DNA from: Oncomelania hupensis
Lineage: Eukaryota > Mollusca > Gastropoda > Littorinimorpha > Pomatiopsidae
Reading direction: 5' to 3'
Length of the DNA stretch: 64,000 bases
Assembly (NCBI GenBank): GCA_036898135.1
Contig: CM072511.1
Coordinates: 35,010,627 to 35,074,626, forward strand
Shown: piece by piece, positions 1 through 59,293 of the stretch
How the letters are laid out: each line of letters opens with the position of its first letter
Position numbering within the stretch: position 1 is the stretch's first letter
The notes under the pieces: model-generated
Databases searched by the model: none
What the model was told of the DNA's origin: nothing
The model's input: the letters and a program-made list of their open reading frames with translations, nothing else
Program-made: the position numbers and the translations under genes

Positions 1-835
1 TGAACGGATTTTCAACCTCAGAATAATCTGCGAGAAATACTTACAGCTCCAACAACATCTATATCATGTGTTTGTAGACTTCAAGAAAACGTTTGACCGA
101 GTCTGGTATGCAGCTCTGTGGGCAACCATGAGAGTGTTCAGCATCAGCGATAATATTATTGAAATAATCAAAACCTCTATGCAAGGCCACCAGTGTAGTC
201 CTCTACAACAGCGCCATCAGAAACTGGTTCAGAACAACAATTGGTGTGCATCAAGGATGTCTGCTCTCCCCAAGACACTTCAACATCTTCCTAGATCGCC
301 TCACGTCAGATGCCCTTGCAGATCACGAAGGCACAGTGAGCATAGTGGGGAGAGGAATCTCCAACATCCGTTTTGAGGATGACATTAATGGATTGGCTGG
401 AGAGGAACAAGAACTTGAACAGCTGGAACAGAGACTTGACACCACCTCCGGAGCCTTTGGAATGGAAATACGTGCAGAGAAGACCACATTGATGACCAAC
501 AACACCAAGGCCAATTGCGTTAACACGGATATCAAAGGTGATACAATGGCTCCTAAATATTTGGAGCTATGTACCGTTTTGAGGAATTGGCCATTCCTCA
601 AAACGGTACATAGCTCCAAATATTTAGGAGCCATTGTATCACACAATGGGTCCCGATATGAAGTCCTCTACAGGATCGCACAAACAACTGCTGCCCTGAC
701 AAGGCTGAAGCCCATTTGGAAAGACATGACTATCAGTCTACACTCCAAGGTAAGGCTGCTGCGCTCCCTTGTAATTTCCATCTTCTTATACGCTTGCGAA
801 ACTTGAACCCTCACAGCAGATCTACAACGAAGAAT
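1..835 (+). mobile_element. LINE-A copy 1, 5' part (reverse transcriptase, broken)
   Basis: This is a non-LTR retrotransposon reverse transcriptase fragment entering from the left edge. It reads VFVDFKKTFDRVW at about 68-110, then after a frameshift QGCLLSP and a degenerate catalytic box FEDDIN (about 372-389; A replaced by E in F-A-D-D), then a thumb-like region ending SIFLYACET at about 803. It is frameshifted and carries a 49-bp fold-back duplication at 539-641. It is interrupted at 835 by LINE-B and resumes at 1806. Confidence 0.9.
539..641. repeat. Perfect 49-bp inverted repeat, 5-nt loop
   Basis: Arms 539-587 and 593-641 are exact reverse complements around tggcc (588-592). The right arm matches the ordinary LINE-A sequence seen in other copies; the left arm is an inverted duplicate replacing the normal upstream bases. 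Confidence 0.97.
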
Positions 836-1540
836 GACGAAGAATGAAGATGCCTCACCGGTCATAAAGTACTCGGATGACTCTGCCCTTGTGGACCTGT
901 CCAATTCAAATGCTGTGTATTTCTCTGCAGTTGATAGGTTCAGCTCCTGGTGCAAACAAAACTATCTGGACTTAAATGTCAAGAAAACTAAGGAACTGGT
1001 CATTGACTTTCGTAAAAACAACACTCTCATTCCAGACCTTGTCATTGATGGTGTTACAGTCGAGAGAGTCACCCAATACAAATACCTGGGAACCATCATT
1101 GACGAGAAACTGAACTTCACTGCAAACACCCAGGCCATACACAAAAAATGTCAGTCTAGAATTTACTGCCTTCAAAAACTTCGAAATCTCCAAGTCAGTA
1201 GCCGCATCCTTCAGACCTTTTACTCTTCTTTTATTGAGTCCGTTCTTACCTTTTCTTTTATCTGCTGGTATGGAAGTTTGTGTGTAAAAAACAAAAGTAT
1301 TCTGGATCGAGTAGTGAACGTCTGTGGGAGGGTTGTGGGAGTGAAACAAGAGAGTCTGCAGGTGTTGTATGAAAGACGTGTTGTGCGGAAAGCTATTTGC
1401 TTTGTGCTGGATAGCACTCATGTGCTTGCGCACCACTTCCAGCTCCTGCCTTCTGGAAGGCGCTACCAAACACCAAGGGTCAGAACTCTCAGAATGAAAA
1501 ACAGTTTTATTCCAAAGGCTGTCTCATTACTTAACAAATG

Positions 1541-1585
<45 letters not shown>

Positions 1586-1805
1586 GTTTGCCCAAAATAA
1601 TCTCATTTCACATTTTTTTAATGTTAGCATGCATAAGTGTAATTCCATTCATATGTGACTGTGCATTTTTATCCTCATTGTCATTATGATTGTTGTTATT
1701 ATTATTGTGATGTTTATTCCTTGTTGATTGTAATGGTACACCACAATGTAATTTCTTGTAAAAGATAATAAAGTTGTCTTATCTTATCTTATCTTATCTT
1801 ATCTT
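836..1805 (+). mobile_element. LINE-B, 5'-truncated, nested inside LINE-A
   Basis: The element is a C-terminal reverse transcriptase piece in one open frame (834-1541): IKYSDDSALVDL (SDD in place of ADD), then FSSWCKQNYLDLNVKKTKE, YKYLGTIIDEKLNF, and a C-terminal LLPSGRRYQTPR...KNSFIPKAVSLLN. This style is typical of CR1/L2-like elements of fish and molluscs. The 3' UTR holds (TG)n at 1543-1581 and ends in a (TTATC)n tail at about 1776-1805. AAGAAT at 830-835 and 1806-1811 is the likely target duplication. Confidence 0.88.
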
Positions 1806-2187
1806 AAGAATACAAAGCAAGGAGATGAGGTGCTACAGAAGACTTCTGGGCATTTGCTATACTCAGCACATCACCAACGACAAAGTCCAACAGACGATCG
1901 CACAAGCCATTGGACAACACAATGGTGAAGAAACGGAAACTCCGATGGTATGGCCACGTCACCAGAGCATCAGGCCATGCAATTGCCATCATGCAAGGCA
2001 CGGTGCAAGGAGGAAGAAGAAGAGGGAGACCGAAAAAGAGTTTGGAAGACAACATTCGAGAATGGACTGGCTTGAAACTGAGCAAAGCTATGAGGGTTGC
2101 TGAGGACAGAGAAAGATGGAGTGCGCTGGTTGGGCGGTCATCTTTGGTGCCCCAACGACCTACGAGTTACGGGATAGGATAGGACCT
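1806..2187 (+). mobile_element. LINE-A copy 1, 3' part
   Basis: The sequence resumes LINE-A exactly where 835 left off (aagaatacaaagc...). It encodes RKLRWYGHVTRASG, GRRRGRPKKSLEDNIREWTGL and a C-terminal EDRERWSALVGRSSLVP..., with a GGATA tail at the end. Frameshifts are present. Confidence 0.88.
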
Positions 2188-2467
2188 TTGTGGTACATGT
2201 ATTACTCCTTCTTCACCCCTCTGCCTTTAATTTTACCGCCGCTCTTCCATTCCTTTCCTCTCACCCTCCCCTAACCTTCCTGCCTCTCTCCCTTCCCGCA
2301 TATCAGGCGTTCCCCAGGAGGGTGCGCTGGGGACGTTTTTATTAGCCATGCATTAAAATGGCCAGATCAGGGAATGCGGCAAAACAGAAACTAACACGTG
2401 TTCCGGATCAAGACACCACGGCAGGGGAGGAGACCGCGTCGTGACAATCTAATTCTGTCCCTTTCAC

Positions 2468-2549
<82 letters not shown>

Positions 2550-2558
2550 TGATGATGA

Positions 2559-2599
<41 letters not shown>

Positions 2600-2707
2600 T
2601 TACTACTACTACTACTACTAATAATAATAATAATAATTAATAAATAAATAAATAAATAATCCTCCCCCCCCCCCCCCCCCCCAACCAAAAAAAATAATAA
2701 ATAAATA

Positions 2708-2775
<68 letters not shown>

Positions 2776-2779
2776 TAAC

Positions 2780-2860
<81 letters not shown>
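2468..2860. repeat. (AAT)n block with (GAT)/(ACT)/(AAAT) and poly-C interruptions
   Basis: Nearly 400 bp of trinucleotide repeat: (AAT)n, a short (GAT)n, (ACT)n, (AAAT)n, a 16-bp C run at about 2665-2682, then (AAT)n again. Confidence 0.97.
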
Positions 2861-3844
2861 TGAGGCGGAAGGAGAGGCGACTGGTTCACGCCTGGGATGG
2901 ATTGTCTATCTTCCATTCGTTTTTTAGTCAAGCCTTTGGTGGCTTCTGCTGTGAAGAATCCTTTGGTGGGGCCATTGGGTTATGCAGGGCAAGGCGATCC
3001 GACCTATGTTCTCCCCGCCTGACCATTTATCTTCCGCTTTTGGTGGTGAGCAGGACTACATTGTCGGCAGGCATTTTCTGCAGGTCAATGGCAGTGACTT
3101 GTATGGAGTGTCGTGGTACTAGTAGCCGGCAAATAGGTTTACTATCAACGCTTACCCGCCTTGCAAGGCAACAATTTTTATGTCTCTCTTACGAAGAATA
3201 ATTGAAAATAACAGTTCGGGTTGGGCCCATGTTCCCAAGGTGGTGATCGAGAGTCGGGAGTCAAATACTCCGCTCGGCTACGTGATAATAATTTTTTTTT
3301 AAATTGATGGATGCTTCTACGTAATATTTCGCTTGCGAATTAAAATGTAGGCTACATGGAAACAAGATCGGCTAATTATTTTGTATAATGCCAAATTAAG
3401 GTAATTCAAGTGAAATAAAATATGCCACTTGGTGAAATAAAGTCTGTTATCTGTTATTCCATCGAAAAATGGAAATAATTGTTTTTGCCAGAGGCACAAA
3501 GACACATTTTAATGTGGTTTTTTTTCTTTGAAAGACCACAGTTCCAACCTGCATGGGTAACATGTACGATGTTCACATGAAAATTTAAGTAAGATGAATA
3601 ATACATTTAACAAATCCAGCAAAGCTATCATTGTGGATCTTCTGTATTTGTGATATTTTATTTGCCTGGGTTTGGGTTTGGTGACTTGGAATACTTGTCT
3701 GGATCTCGCAAAATAAAACCATCTGACTTTCTAAATGTACACTGAAGATGCGTCACTTCGTGTTTTCTATAATTTGTTTTGTTTTGTTTTGTCTTATGGG
3801 TGAAAACGACATGGAAACATTCAAACAAAATAAACAAATAAGGT

Positions 3845-4135
3845 TGTACTCCTTCGGAGTATAAACAGAGGTCTAGTTTGTGCCAGCACGCATTCCATCG
3901 CACGGACTTTAAAGATCCTGACGCTCATGTCCTAGACGGGTGAGTGCCGGCTCCACAAATACACCCAGATAGCACTAGGTCCCCTCTCTTCATCCCAGAA
4001 TTGTGGTCAGTCGTCTGGGCGTAAACTATGCGCCCAAACGCTGCAAAGTGGCGCCTCGGGCGGCCTGAGATAGGTCTTGTATCTGCCAGCATTTTGAACA
4101 ACTCTTAAGCTGGATAAGCGCTATATAATAAGAAA
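3845..4135 (+). repeat. R2 interspersed repeat, near-full copy
   Basis: The copy runs from a 5' part ggagtataaacagaggtct, through catcgcacggactttaaag and a gcgcctcgggcggcc block, to a 3' end aagcgctatata. Related copies lie at 25728-26032, 40430-40630, 42258-42400 and 48470-48644/49432-49560. No coding capacity and no clear tRNA boxes; a SINE or LINE 3' UTR is possible. Confidence 0.75.
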
Positions 4136-5610
4136 GACAATATTGTTCTATTTACGTCTCAAAGCGTTACCTGGTTTTCAGAAGCATAGTGTAATAATAT
4201 TCGCAATGGTTTTCGCAAATTATAATAAGATTACTAAGAATTTGAGTCACGGATCGCCATGTGCGAGCACTTAAAACAAAGGTAATGAATATATTTTATG
4301 CCAATATTTGATTTTCTCATTATTGTGAGCTCACCCACGCTTTTAGAAGAAAAAGAAGTTTGACATGCTAACATTCCATGCAACAAAGTGTGCTTGGTTT
4401 TATATCATATCTCATGTTACGTTTCCTGGAGTATCACCTTGTTTCCATGATTTCAAGCTTTAGGCCATGCGCTCATAAAACTTTGTTGACGAAATCACAT
4501 TTTGTTCCCCAAATATTGCATGGTTCTTTTATCATTCAAAATATAAATAAAATTTACCAACAAATGTGTAAGATAACCCAACTTTTCTACTTTGATCGAG
4601 AGCGCACACAAACACTGCCCGATCAAAAAGTAGGTAAAGGTTATCGACTGATTAAAGTGACTCAGTGCATAGAAATAAAAACAGGACAGGACAAAAAAAG
4701 CAACTTTTACTTTATACATAATCTTTATGTAGGTTATCTAACTCTTACAAAACTGAACGTATTTCCCAACATAAAATCACTTTCCTTCTCACTAAGTGAC
4801 ACAGCCACAGTTTTTGACTGCATGTCGTAAAATACTCTGTCACGCACTCCCAACTTGGGCAACTGTTTTTTTTTTAAATAAACTTCATCCTCGACTCAGC
4901 CAGTACCTCATCTTTCTTTAAAGCATTCGCTTTTTGCTTGTTCTCAAGTTTTGAAGTTTATAAGTCTTATTGATGTCTTCGAAGTCAAGGGTATAAGCAC
5001 AACAATTACTACATACATTCAAATGCGCTGTTATAGTATTTCAATACAGCGCACTGTAATGTTCATCTGGAAAGTAGTACTGTTGAGTTGTTTTACATCT
5101 AACCATAATTGTGTGACAGGCTGAAGGTCGTCCAAAATCAAATGAGTCATTTATATTTCCAATGATAGTGTGTATTTATATAATGTATACTTAGCTTCCC
5201 CACCCTCCCCCACCCTACGACTACCACTACTTTTACATATTCCGCCAATTCCATCATATCCAACGAGTCCTTTAAAAGAGTAGTTCCAGTCAACTACCAT
5301 CAAATTGTAACTTGATGAACAAGCACCAGCAGAAATGCATCACACCAATACAAGTTCGATGTTTTAATCGCTAATATAAAATGTCAAGGTTTATTATTGT
5401 GCGCATATCCTGTCTACTGCAGATTCTTTGGGGTTGAGTCGTGTACGTGTATTACCTGTCAAAAATTTTATGAAATAAAAATAAAGATACAACACCAATT
5501 TGAGGATCGAAGACATGATTAATGCAAATATAATTGCGACATCCTGTCATGTCTGCATTGGGGCCATACAAATTCTGTTTTTATGTATTGAGTCATCTTT
5601 TTAGCATAAT

Positions 5611-5712
5611 TCTGTGTGTGTGAGTGTGTGTGTGTGAGTGCGTGTGTGCGTTTATGAGTGTGTGATGTGGTGTGGTGTGGTGTGTGTGTCTGTGTCTGTG
5701 TTTGTGTGTGTG
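5611..5712. repeat. TG-rich microsatellite
   Basis: Imperfect (TG)n with GTGTGGTG variants. Confidence 0.85.
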
Positions 5713-6496
5713 ATCTGCCTCTGTTCGTGCATGCCCAACTTGTCTGACTACCTGTCTGCCTGTGAGCTGTCTGTCTCTCGATGTCCATGCTTTGCGCGCG
5801 TTGTTGCGTGATTTCAACCAAGTTTAATTGAAGTTTATTCCCACCTCTCTACCCCTCCCCTCCACCATCCTCATAACTCCCGTCAACTGTTAAAACTAAA
5901 GTTAAATACCCTCCAACCATGTTATAACATGCTGGGGGAGTGGGGGGGGGAGAGAATAACATTCTTGTCTTTTTGTCAGGATAGAATTGCACATTTTACT
6001 GCCAGAAACGACACATTTTATACTATTCTTAGACATGAACTTAACGTTACAAAAGTTACTGCACAAACACAAAACATATAACACTTTCATAATGATTCTG
6101 AAGAAGAAAAAAAATTAAAATCTTATTATAGGCGAAAACATTATTTTGGCATCTAATCAGAAAAGCTGACATTTTCTCAGTTGTTTTTTTAATGTTCATG
6201 AGTTATTTCTTTTTGTAAAGTATTGTGATAAAACAAAAAGGTCCGATTTAACTCCCTATAGAAGCTACCAATGCAAACCACCTTTGACAACGTGTGTTGC
6301 GGTTAGCAATTTTTTTTTGTTGTTTCTTTTGTTTTTGTTGGAGATAAAGTTGGATTTCCTCCTTTATGTATTTTTTTATGCTAGTGTTAACGAATCCTGA
6401 CAAAATACATTCTTTCCGTTATTTACAAAAGGCTTGTTCATCGTCCGAAATATTTGGTAATTTGTGTTACAATACAATACAACTCAACATAACCCA

Positions 6497-6545
6497 AGTG
6501 GTCCTGATTCGGCTCTTTGGAGTCCCCTAGACCCTGTAAGCAATG
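6497..6545 (+). mobile_element. R1 3'-end scrap
   Basis: Contains gtggtcctgattcggctct...ccctgtaagcaatgaataa, the 3' terminus of retroposon R1, amid pentamer-like AACAT/AATAC simple sequence. Confidence 0.75.
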
Positions 6546-7380
6546 AATAATTAAATAACACAACCCAACACAATAACAAAACAACTAACTTCTAATATAA
6601 CATAACATACAACGCAACATAACATAACACGGTACAATACAATACAATTCAATATAACACACTGGAAATATTTTCGTCGTACGCTGGAGCAAGTCTGTCC
6701 AATTGTTTTTACCTGGTAGAATCAGTGTTTTGTTTTTGTTGTTGTTTTACAATGTATTAATTGCGACTGATATGAAACACTTTCACGATTTATGCAGATC
6801 TTCAGTATGAGCTGACTTGCAACTCAACATGTAGGCCCAATGACCCAAAAACACAGCTTGTTGCGCCTGGTAATCCGCAGCACAGCCACCTGCACATCAT
6901 ACATAACCTCAAGAACCATTTAAGTGCACTACGGGCCATATACCGTAATAAGCATCAGAACGGAGTATTACTGTACCTCAAGCGCTTCATTGCTGCTATT
7001 ACCACTCTCAACGCAAGTCAAATAAATAAAGAAAGAAAAGAAAATGCCATATGCACACACACACAACAACAAAAAAGACATTTTAAAAATGGTAAAAAAA
7101 AAAACATTTATATTGTAATGAACAATACTAGCAGTGACGTCTGCACGATTGTAAAACTCCACCACACGTCAAATACTTTACTGTGGCTCTATTATTGGCC
7201 AGCTTCCTTGCAGTTTTATAGCATTTCAAACATCCAATAAAATAAGCCGTCAAAGGGGAATTTTCAATCTGGGTGTTATTCGGTAGCTCAAACGAGTTTT
7301 TAGTAACTGCTTCGGCTTTCTGTGGTGGCCTAATAGTGCACTGTGCGCTGTTTCGTCCTTGTTTGTTTGTTTGTTTTACC

Positions 7381-7737
7381 CAAATGCAGAAAGAAGAAGC
7401 AGAAGAAGAACAACAACAAGAAGAAGAACAACAACAAGAACAAGAAGAAAAATGGAAATGAATTGCTCGCCCTTGACCACAATCCAGAAGAATGAATGAA
7501 TGAACATTGAAATTTAATGTCTACACCCACCATTGGCGATATGGCAGACGGGGATATCCATCTCAGGGAACAATGGATAGGGACCGAAATCAACACGGCA
7601 GCAGCAGCAGCAGAAGAAGAAGAAAAAGAAGAAGAAGAAGCAGAAGAAGAAGAAGAAGAAGAAGAAGAAGAAGAAGAAGAAGAAGAAGAAGAAGAAGAAG
7701 AAGAAGAAGAAGCAGAAGAAGAAGAAGAAGAAGAAGA

Positions 7738-7833
<96 letters not shown>
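7381..7833. repeat. (AAG/AAC)n, (AAG)n and (ATG)n cluster
   Basis: AAG/AAC at 7381-7450, (AAG)n at about 7610-7738, passing directly into (ATG)n at 7739-7833. Reading frames through it are low-complexity only. Confidence 0.95.
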
Positions 7834-7835
<2 letters not shown>

Positions 7836-8042
7836 GGTGTAAAACTATTGGGAAGCAGTAGGAGAAGAAGTATGGTGGGCCTTCTACTCTAGTACTCTTA
7901 CTACTGGCGTGAAAAGTACTCGATAATCTCCAAGAAATTGAGATCCTGAAGAGAAGAGTACCATTCAGACGGTACTTCTTCCTTGTTCAACATGTTCTCA
8001 ACGTCAAAGAAATTGTTAACGAAATCTCGAGATGAAAAAAAA

Positions 8043-8121
8043 GTGTGTGTGTGTGTGTGTGCGTGTGTGTGAGTATAGGTGTGTGTGAGTATGTGTGTGA
8101 GTGTGTTTTCCCCTACCGCTC

Positions 8122-8177
<56 letters not shown>

Positions 8178-8501
8178 CTCTCGCTCTCTCCCCACGCAAC
8201 AGCTCCAACCATAAACAAATCCATCCCCACTCCTACACCCACTCCATCATAATTATAGTTTGAATGAATGAACGACCAGTGGAAAGAGAACGCCCAAAAT
8301 TTATTACCTTTTTTTCTGCTTGTACTGTCACGGTTGCTGAAGCTGATGATGCTAGGATGCACGTTCGCTTCTGTTGCTATTTAAGCCTAGAAGTCATTAA
8401 AACACACAAACACACACACGCACACTCACACACGTGCCCTTGCCCCCCGAGGCCCTAAACAATCCCGTCAGGCCGGCTCCCTGCTTCCTCGCACTCCTCC
8501 A

Positions 8502-8579
<78 letters not shown>

Positions 8580-8600
8580 CTCTCTCTCTCACTCTCTTTT
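8043..8600. repeat. (TG)n, (CT)n, (AC)n, (CT)n microsatellites
   Basis: (TG)n 8043-8108, (CT)n 8123-8180, (AC)n 8400-8432, (CT)n 8503-8600. Confidence 0.95.
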
Positions 8601-8693
8601 TTTTCTCTCCTTTTCTCTGAGTTAGTCAAAACCAAAATGGGCTAAGATAATCTCATTTTAAAATGTTCATTTCTGCTTTAGGTAAAGGCTATA

Positions 8694-8785
<92 letters not shown>

Positions 8786-8823
8786 TAATAACAACAACAA
8801 CAATAATAATAATAATAATAATA

Positions 8824-8863
<40 letters not shown>
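8694..8863. repeat. (AAT)n passing into (ATT)n
   Basis: A long AAT array flips to ATT at about 8824, forming a large self-complementary block. A second such block lies at 9126-9235 on the other side of a LINE-A fragment. Confidence 0.95.
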
Positions 8864-9410
<547 letters not shown>

Positions 9411-9490
9411 AAACATAATGTCTTTATTCGTATTAGTTACAGCCTGAAGTATTGTTCGCGAATGAGCTCGACGCCTAGCTGTTTGTGTGT

Positions 9491-9740
9491 GTGTAAGGAC
9501 TGGTAAATATCAGCAAGATGGTGCCTGTGTAAGGACTGGTAAATATCAGCAAGATGGTGCCTGTGTAAGGACTGGTAAATATCAGCAAGATGGTGCCTGT
9601 GTAAGGATTGCGGGAAATAGCAGCAAGACGGCGCCTGTAAATATAAGCTATACTGCGCCTGTTTATAGGTTATGGTAAATATCAGCTATACTGCGCTTGT
9701 TTATAGGTTATGGTAAATATCAGCAAGACCGCGCCTTCAG
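9491..9740. repeat. 36-bp minisatellite, about 4 good plus 3 degenerate units
   Basis: Unit gtgtaaggactggtaaat continuing atcagcaagatggtgcct; three near-identical tandem copies, then diverged copies with a gtttataggttatgg insert. One frame reads (CVRTGKYQQDGA)n but has no start or family match. Confidence 0.93.
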
Positions 9741-10358
9741 CGGCTTTAGTTAAATCCTGTCCTCGGGTAGCGATTTGAGCACTTCTTTGATCTGTTAAAG
9801 CGCAACATTAAAACAATTCAATAATAACCACACCTATAACATTCAACCATAATATTATGGGATTATTGGATCTGTTTGTTTTTAAATTATTTTTTTTAGA
9901 TATTTTTTTTTGGCTTTCTATGTATGTCTTATAATATGGCACACAATGGTTTTCCTCTGCGTTTCGCAGGTTGTTTTGTTTGTATTTTAAGTGCAGTGTT
10001 GTGTTTTAGATGATTGATTCATTGTTTTGCAAAATGCGCAATATCATGCAGAAGTCGATTTTAAAAAGCCTGAATCAAGTCCTTTGTGTCCTGTCTCGTG
10101 CCAACAGCCGGAAACGTAACAGCCAGACAAGGATTAAGTCGTCTTGCGAAATTGAGTTCCCTTTAGCTTGACCTGACGGGAATAAAAACATTGACAGGTT
10201 TAAGTATTGTCGTCAGAGGGGGTGGTTGGGTGAGAGGGTGGGGGGGAGGGCGCGAATCGTGTCCATTTAAAAAGCTCTGCTTGTCCAGTTCGCATTGGCA
10301 GTGGCATTACCTGTGTTTTGGGGAGCACAAATTACCGGCTTTGCATCCTGCTTCAGCC

Positions 10359-55993
<45,635 letters not shown>

Positions 55994-56212
55994 GTAAGAC
56001 GAATCGCTATCATGAATAACATAACATTGGGCAGACAATGTAGCCGAATAAACAAGAGCGAAACAGGCAAGAGACCTTTATTATACAGACCACCGAATCA
56101 AATATGGAGAGCACGGGCGCGTACATGAGTTGTGGGGCTTTAAGGGTGTTACACTCGTTGTTGTTTTTTTTATCAGTAGTTGATTCAGCCCCAATGCTTG
56201 AATCCTGATAGG

Positions 56213-56707
56213 TGTAACTCATATTCGTTTATCCACGCAACCTGTTCACTCAGCAACAAGACAGGAGTCGTCGTATGAAGTTTTCCAACTTTATTCAGCG
56301 TACATCAACAACTGCATACAATCGCTCAATCTTTTTCACTTTCTCTCTACAACTTTCAACCTCTTTTGAAACAGTGCGGTACATATATATTCTCTCTATA
56401 CTCCAGAACACTCCAGCGTGACGCGCCGCAACCAATCAAAACAAACTTCGTCATCACTGTCTTACGTCATACAACATTCTTCATCATAAAAGAATCTTTC
56501 AGCCTATAGTGGATTCATCTAGACTCTTCGATCGACAGTAAACAAACAACTCTAGAAAATTCTCAAATAATATCGACCAACTAAAATTACCAACCTTATA
56601 CAAAGCTTCTTCTAACAACAACGCAAAATCAAATCAAAGGTAACTACACTCTATTATTGCATGCTTTGCAAAACGATCGGATCTATCGTGCGCGTTTCAA
56701 CGTAACA
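56213..56707 (-). mobile_element. Candidate solo LTR
   Basis: On the minus strand it starts TGTTACG and ends GAGTTACA, with AATAAAGTTGGAAAACTTC about 90 bp before the end. Length is 495 bp. No matching flanks or internal region. Confidence 0.4.
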
Positions 56708-56773
56708 AGGGGGTTTTAGGGGAGAGAGAATCGACTCGAATATTCAATGCCAGAATCCAATGCATGAGAGAAC

Positions 56774-56776
<3 letters not shown>

Positions 56777-56843
<67 letters not shown>
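56777..56843. repeat. (GA)n
   Basis: Perfect GA array. Confidence 0.97.
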
Positions 56844-56846
<3 letters not shown>

Positions 56847-57673
56847 ATAGTACCAAGAAACTGTTTATACAGTTCCGTGGTCGTACGTGGTAGTACTGAC
56901 GAGCGTTCCACACAAACTCCACAACTTTGAACGCGGCAGAACACAAGTTACAAAACCGGGCAAACAACAACCAACGGAACCCACCTCTGGGGAGCTGTCG
57001 ACGACCTGAAAAAGACATCTATTCCCCGTGTTCAGGAGAAGGATTGATCGAGGCTATGGCAGTACCGACAGACGGAGAGATCGAGAATTGTTCAATAATG
57101 AGGATGCACGGTGGAATCTTATTTTATAGGAAAATGCAGCATTCCCTGTTGACAGCGGAACTAACAGGGTACTGCAATGTCGTGCATAATACGCCATTAC
57201 AGCTAGACATGCCCGCAGGCAGACACCAAGACAATAGCCTGAGATTTCTGCCTCATTAAGGAATGAAGTGGTCGCGCGCATGGAGCAATATCCTGGCTGG
57301 ATGGAGAGAAGGAAAGATAATGGTGGGGAAGAGGTTTGTGAAGGAGACCTACATTCACAGGTAGAGATAGAGAGAGCGAGAGAGAGAGAGAGTGAGAGAG
57401 AGTGAAACATTTGACACTTTTAAAATTTTGAAACATTTTTTATTATGGGTGAAATTTTTGACTAATTATAAAGTCTAATATTCCAATCGGTCCCTTAAGT
57501 TAACAAATTAACATAATAAAGAACCTTTAGCCTTAAATTGGAAATCATATAACTCACACAAACACATGCACCCACACATAAGCACACCATCATCTTCGCC
57601 ATTATCTCTAAACAATTTTAGACACCGCTCATACCCCTCCCCACCTCCCGATCCCTCACCCTTATAAAAATAA

Positions 57674-57704
<31 letters not shown>

Positions 57705-57749
57705 AAGAAGAAGAAGAAGAAGAAGAAGAAGAAGAAGAAGAAGAAGAAA

Positions 57750-57803
<54 letters not shown>
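57674..57803. repeat. (AAG)n then (AAAT)n
   Basis: AAG units to about 57748, then AAAT units. Confidence 0.97.
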
Positions 57804-57806
<3 letters not shown>

Positions 57807-58179
57807 ACATGAAAGACTGTGATAGAGAGCTGGTGTGCTGTTGCAAAAAATCTTCATCCTTCCACTACAGTTGCTCTGTCCTAAACCTTATTAAAGGGAG
57901 GGATCTATCTGGTGACATATAAACTACCAGTTGCTCTCTTTCATGCTTTATCGTATCAAAATACATCACTTTTATAATAAATTTCGCTGGTCCCTACATA
58001 TTTTATATTTTAAAGAAAATGTTGGGTCGCAATGTTTACACTCCAGGTGGAGAGAGTTCCATACAGCAGCTCCATTAAATGACAGGCTATTTTTGTATAA
58101 ATAAATGCCAAGGAGGGGTTATTTTATAATTATAAAGTCTATGCCCATCAACTGGCTTAGTAAAAAGAGAGTAATAGAA

Positions 58180-59178
58180 TCCTATCCTATCCTGTCTTGT
58201 GACTTGAAAGTCGCTTGGGCACCACAGATGATCGTTTTATCAGCCATAGATATGCAGAGGACTTCGTACTCCATCTTCCTCTGTCCTCAGCAACCCTCAT
58301 GGCTTCACCCTCAGTGTCAAGCCAATCTATTCTCGAATGCTGTCCTCCCACCTCTTTCTCTGTCTCACTGTTCTTCTACCTTGCACCGTACCTTGCAGGA
58401 TTGTCGTAGCAAATCCTGATGTTCTGGTGACGTGGCTATACCATTGGGGCTTCCGTTTCTTTACCACTGTGAGCATGTCATCATGTTGTCCAATGGCTAA
58501 TGTTATGGTCTTTCGGACTTGCTTGATTTGCTGGGTATAGGAAATGCCCAGAAGTCTTCTATAGAACCTCATCTCCATGCTTTGTATTCTTCGTTGTAGA
58601 TCTGCTGTGAGGGTCCATGTTTCGCAAAAGTATATGACGATGGAGATGACAAGGAGCGCAGCAACCTTATCTTGGAATATAGACTGATGATCCTGTCTTT
58701 CCAAATGGGCTTCAACCTTGTCAGGGCAGCAGTTGTTTGTGCTATCCTGGAGAGGACTTCTTATCGGGACCCATTGTCTGATACAATGGCTCCTACATAT
58801 TTGAAGCTGTGGACGGTAATGAGGGATTGACCTTCGACTTTGATGTCCGTGTTGATGTCATTGGTGTTGTTGGTCAACATTTTGGTCTTCTCTGCACTTA
58901 TTTCCATTCCAAAGGATATTGAGGTGGTGTACCAGCTGCTCAAGTTCTTGTTCCTCTCCAATCAATCCATCAATGTAATCCGCAAACGGAGGTTGGAGAT
59001 CGCTCTACCCACTATGCTGACTAGACTGTGCCTTCATGATCTGCAAGCGCATCTAACAAAATGCGCTCCAGAAAGATGTTGAAGAGCTTTGGAGAGAGTA
59101 AGCATCCTTGACGCACGCCGATTGTTGTTCTGGACCAGTTCCCGATAGCGCTGGTGTGGAGGACTGCACTGGTAGCAC
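58180..59178 (-). mobile_element. LINE-A, 1-kb minus-strand copy
   Basis: The tail cctatcctatcctgtctt is followed by reverse C-terminal and thumb sequence up to the VRQGCLLSP region (cttgacgcacgccgattgtt). Truncated near the same place as the 14606-15605 copy. Frameshifted. Confidence 0.9.
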
Positions 59179-59214
59179 CGGTGCAGTAAAATAATAGAGT
59201 AAATCATGAATAAA

Positions 59215-59220
<6 letters not shown>

Positions 59221-59293
<73 letters not shown>

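Larger units (their letters stand above)
2190..7370. other. Upstream flank without recognised gene
   Basis: Apart from an (AAT)n block at 2468-2860, an R2 copy at 3845-4135, a TG-rich stretch at 5611-5712 and an R1 3' scrap at 6497-6545, this AT-rich flank holds only short chance reading frames. None shows a family motif or a conserved splice pattern. Confidence 0.6.

Noticed and set aside
9487..9678. Tandem CRISPR-like direct repeats
   Set aside because: Units are contiguous 36-bp tandem copies without spacers, in a eukaryotic genome.
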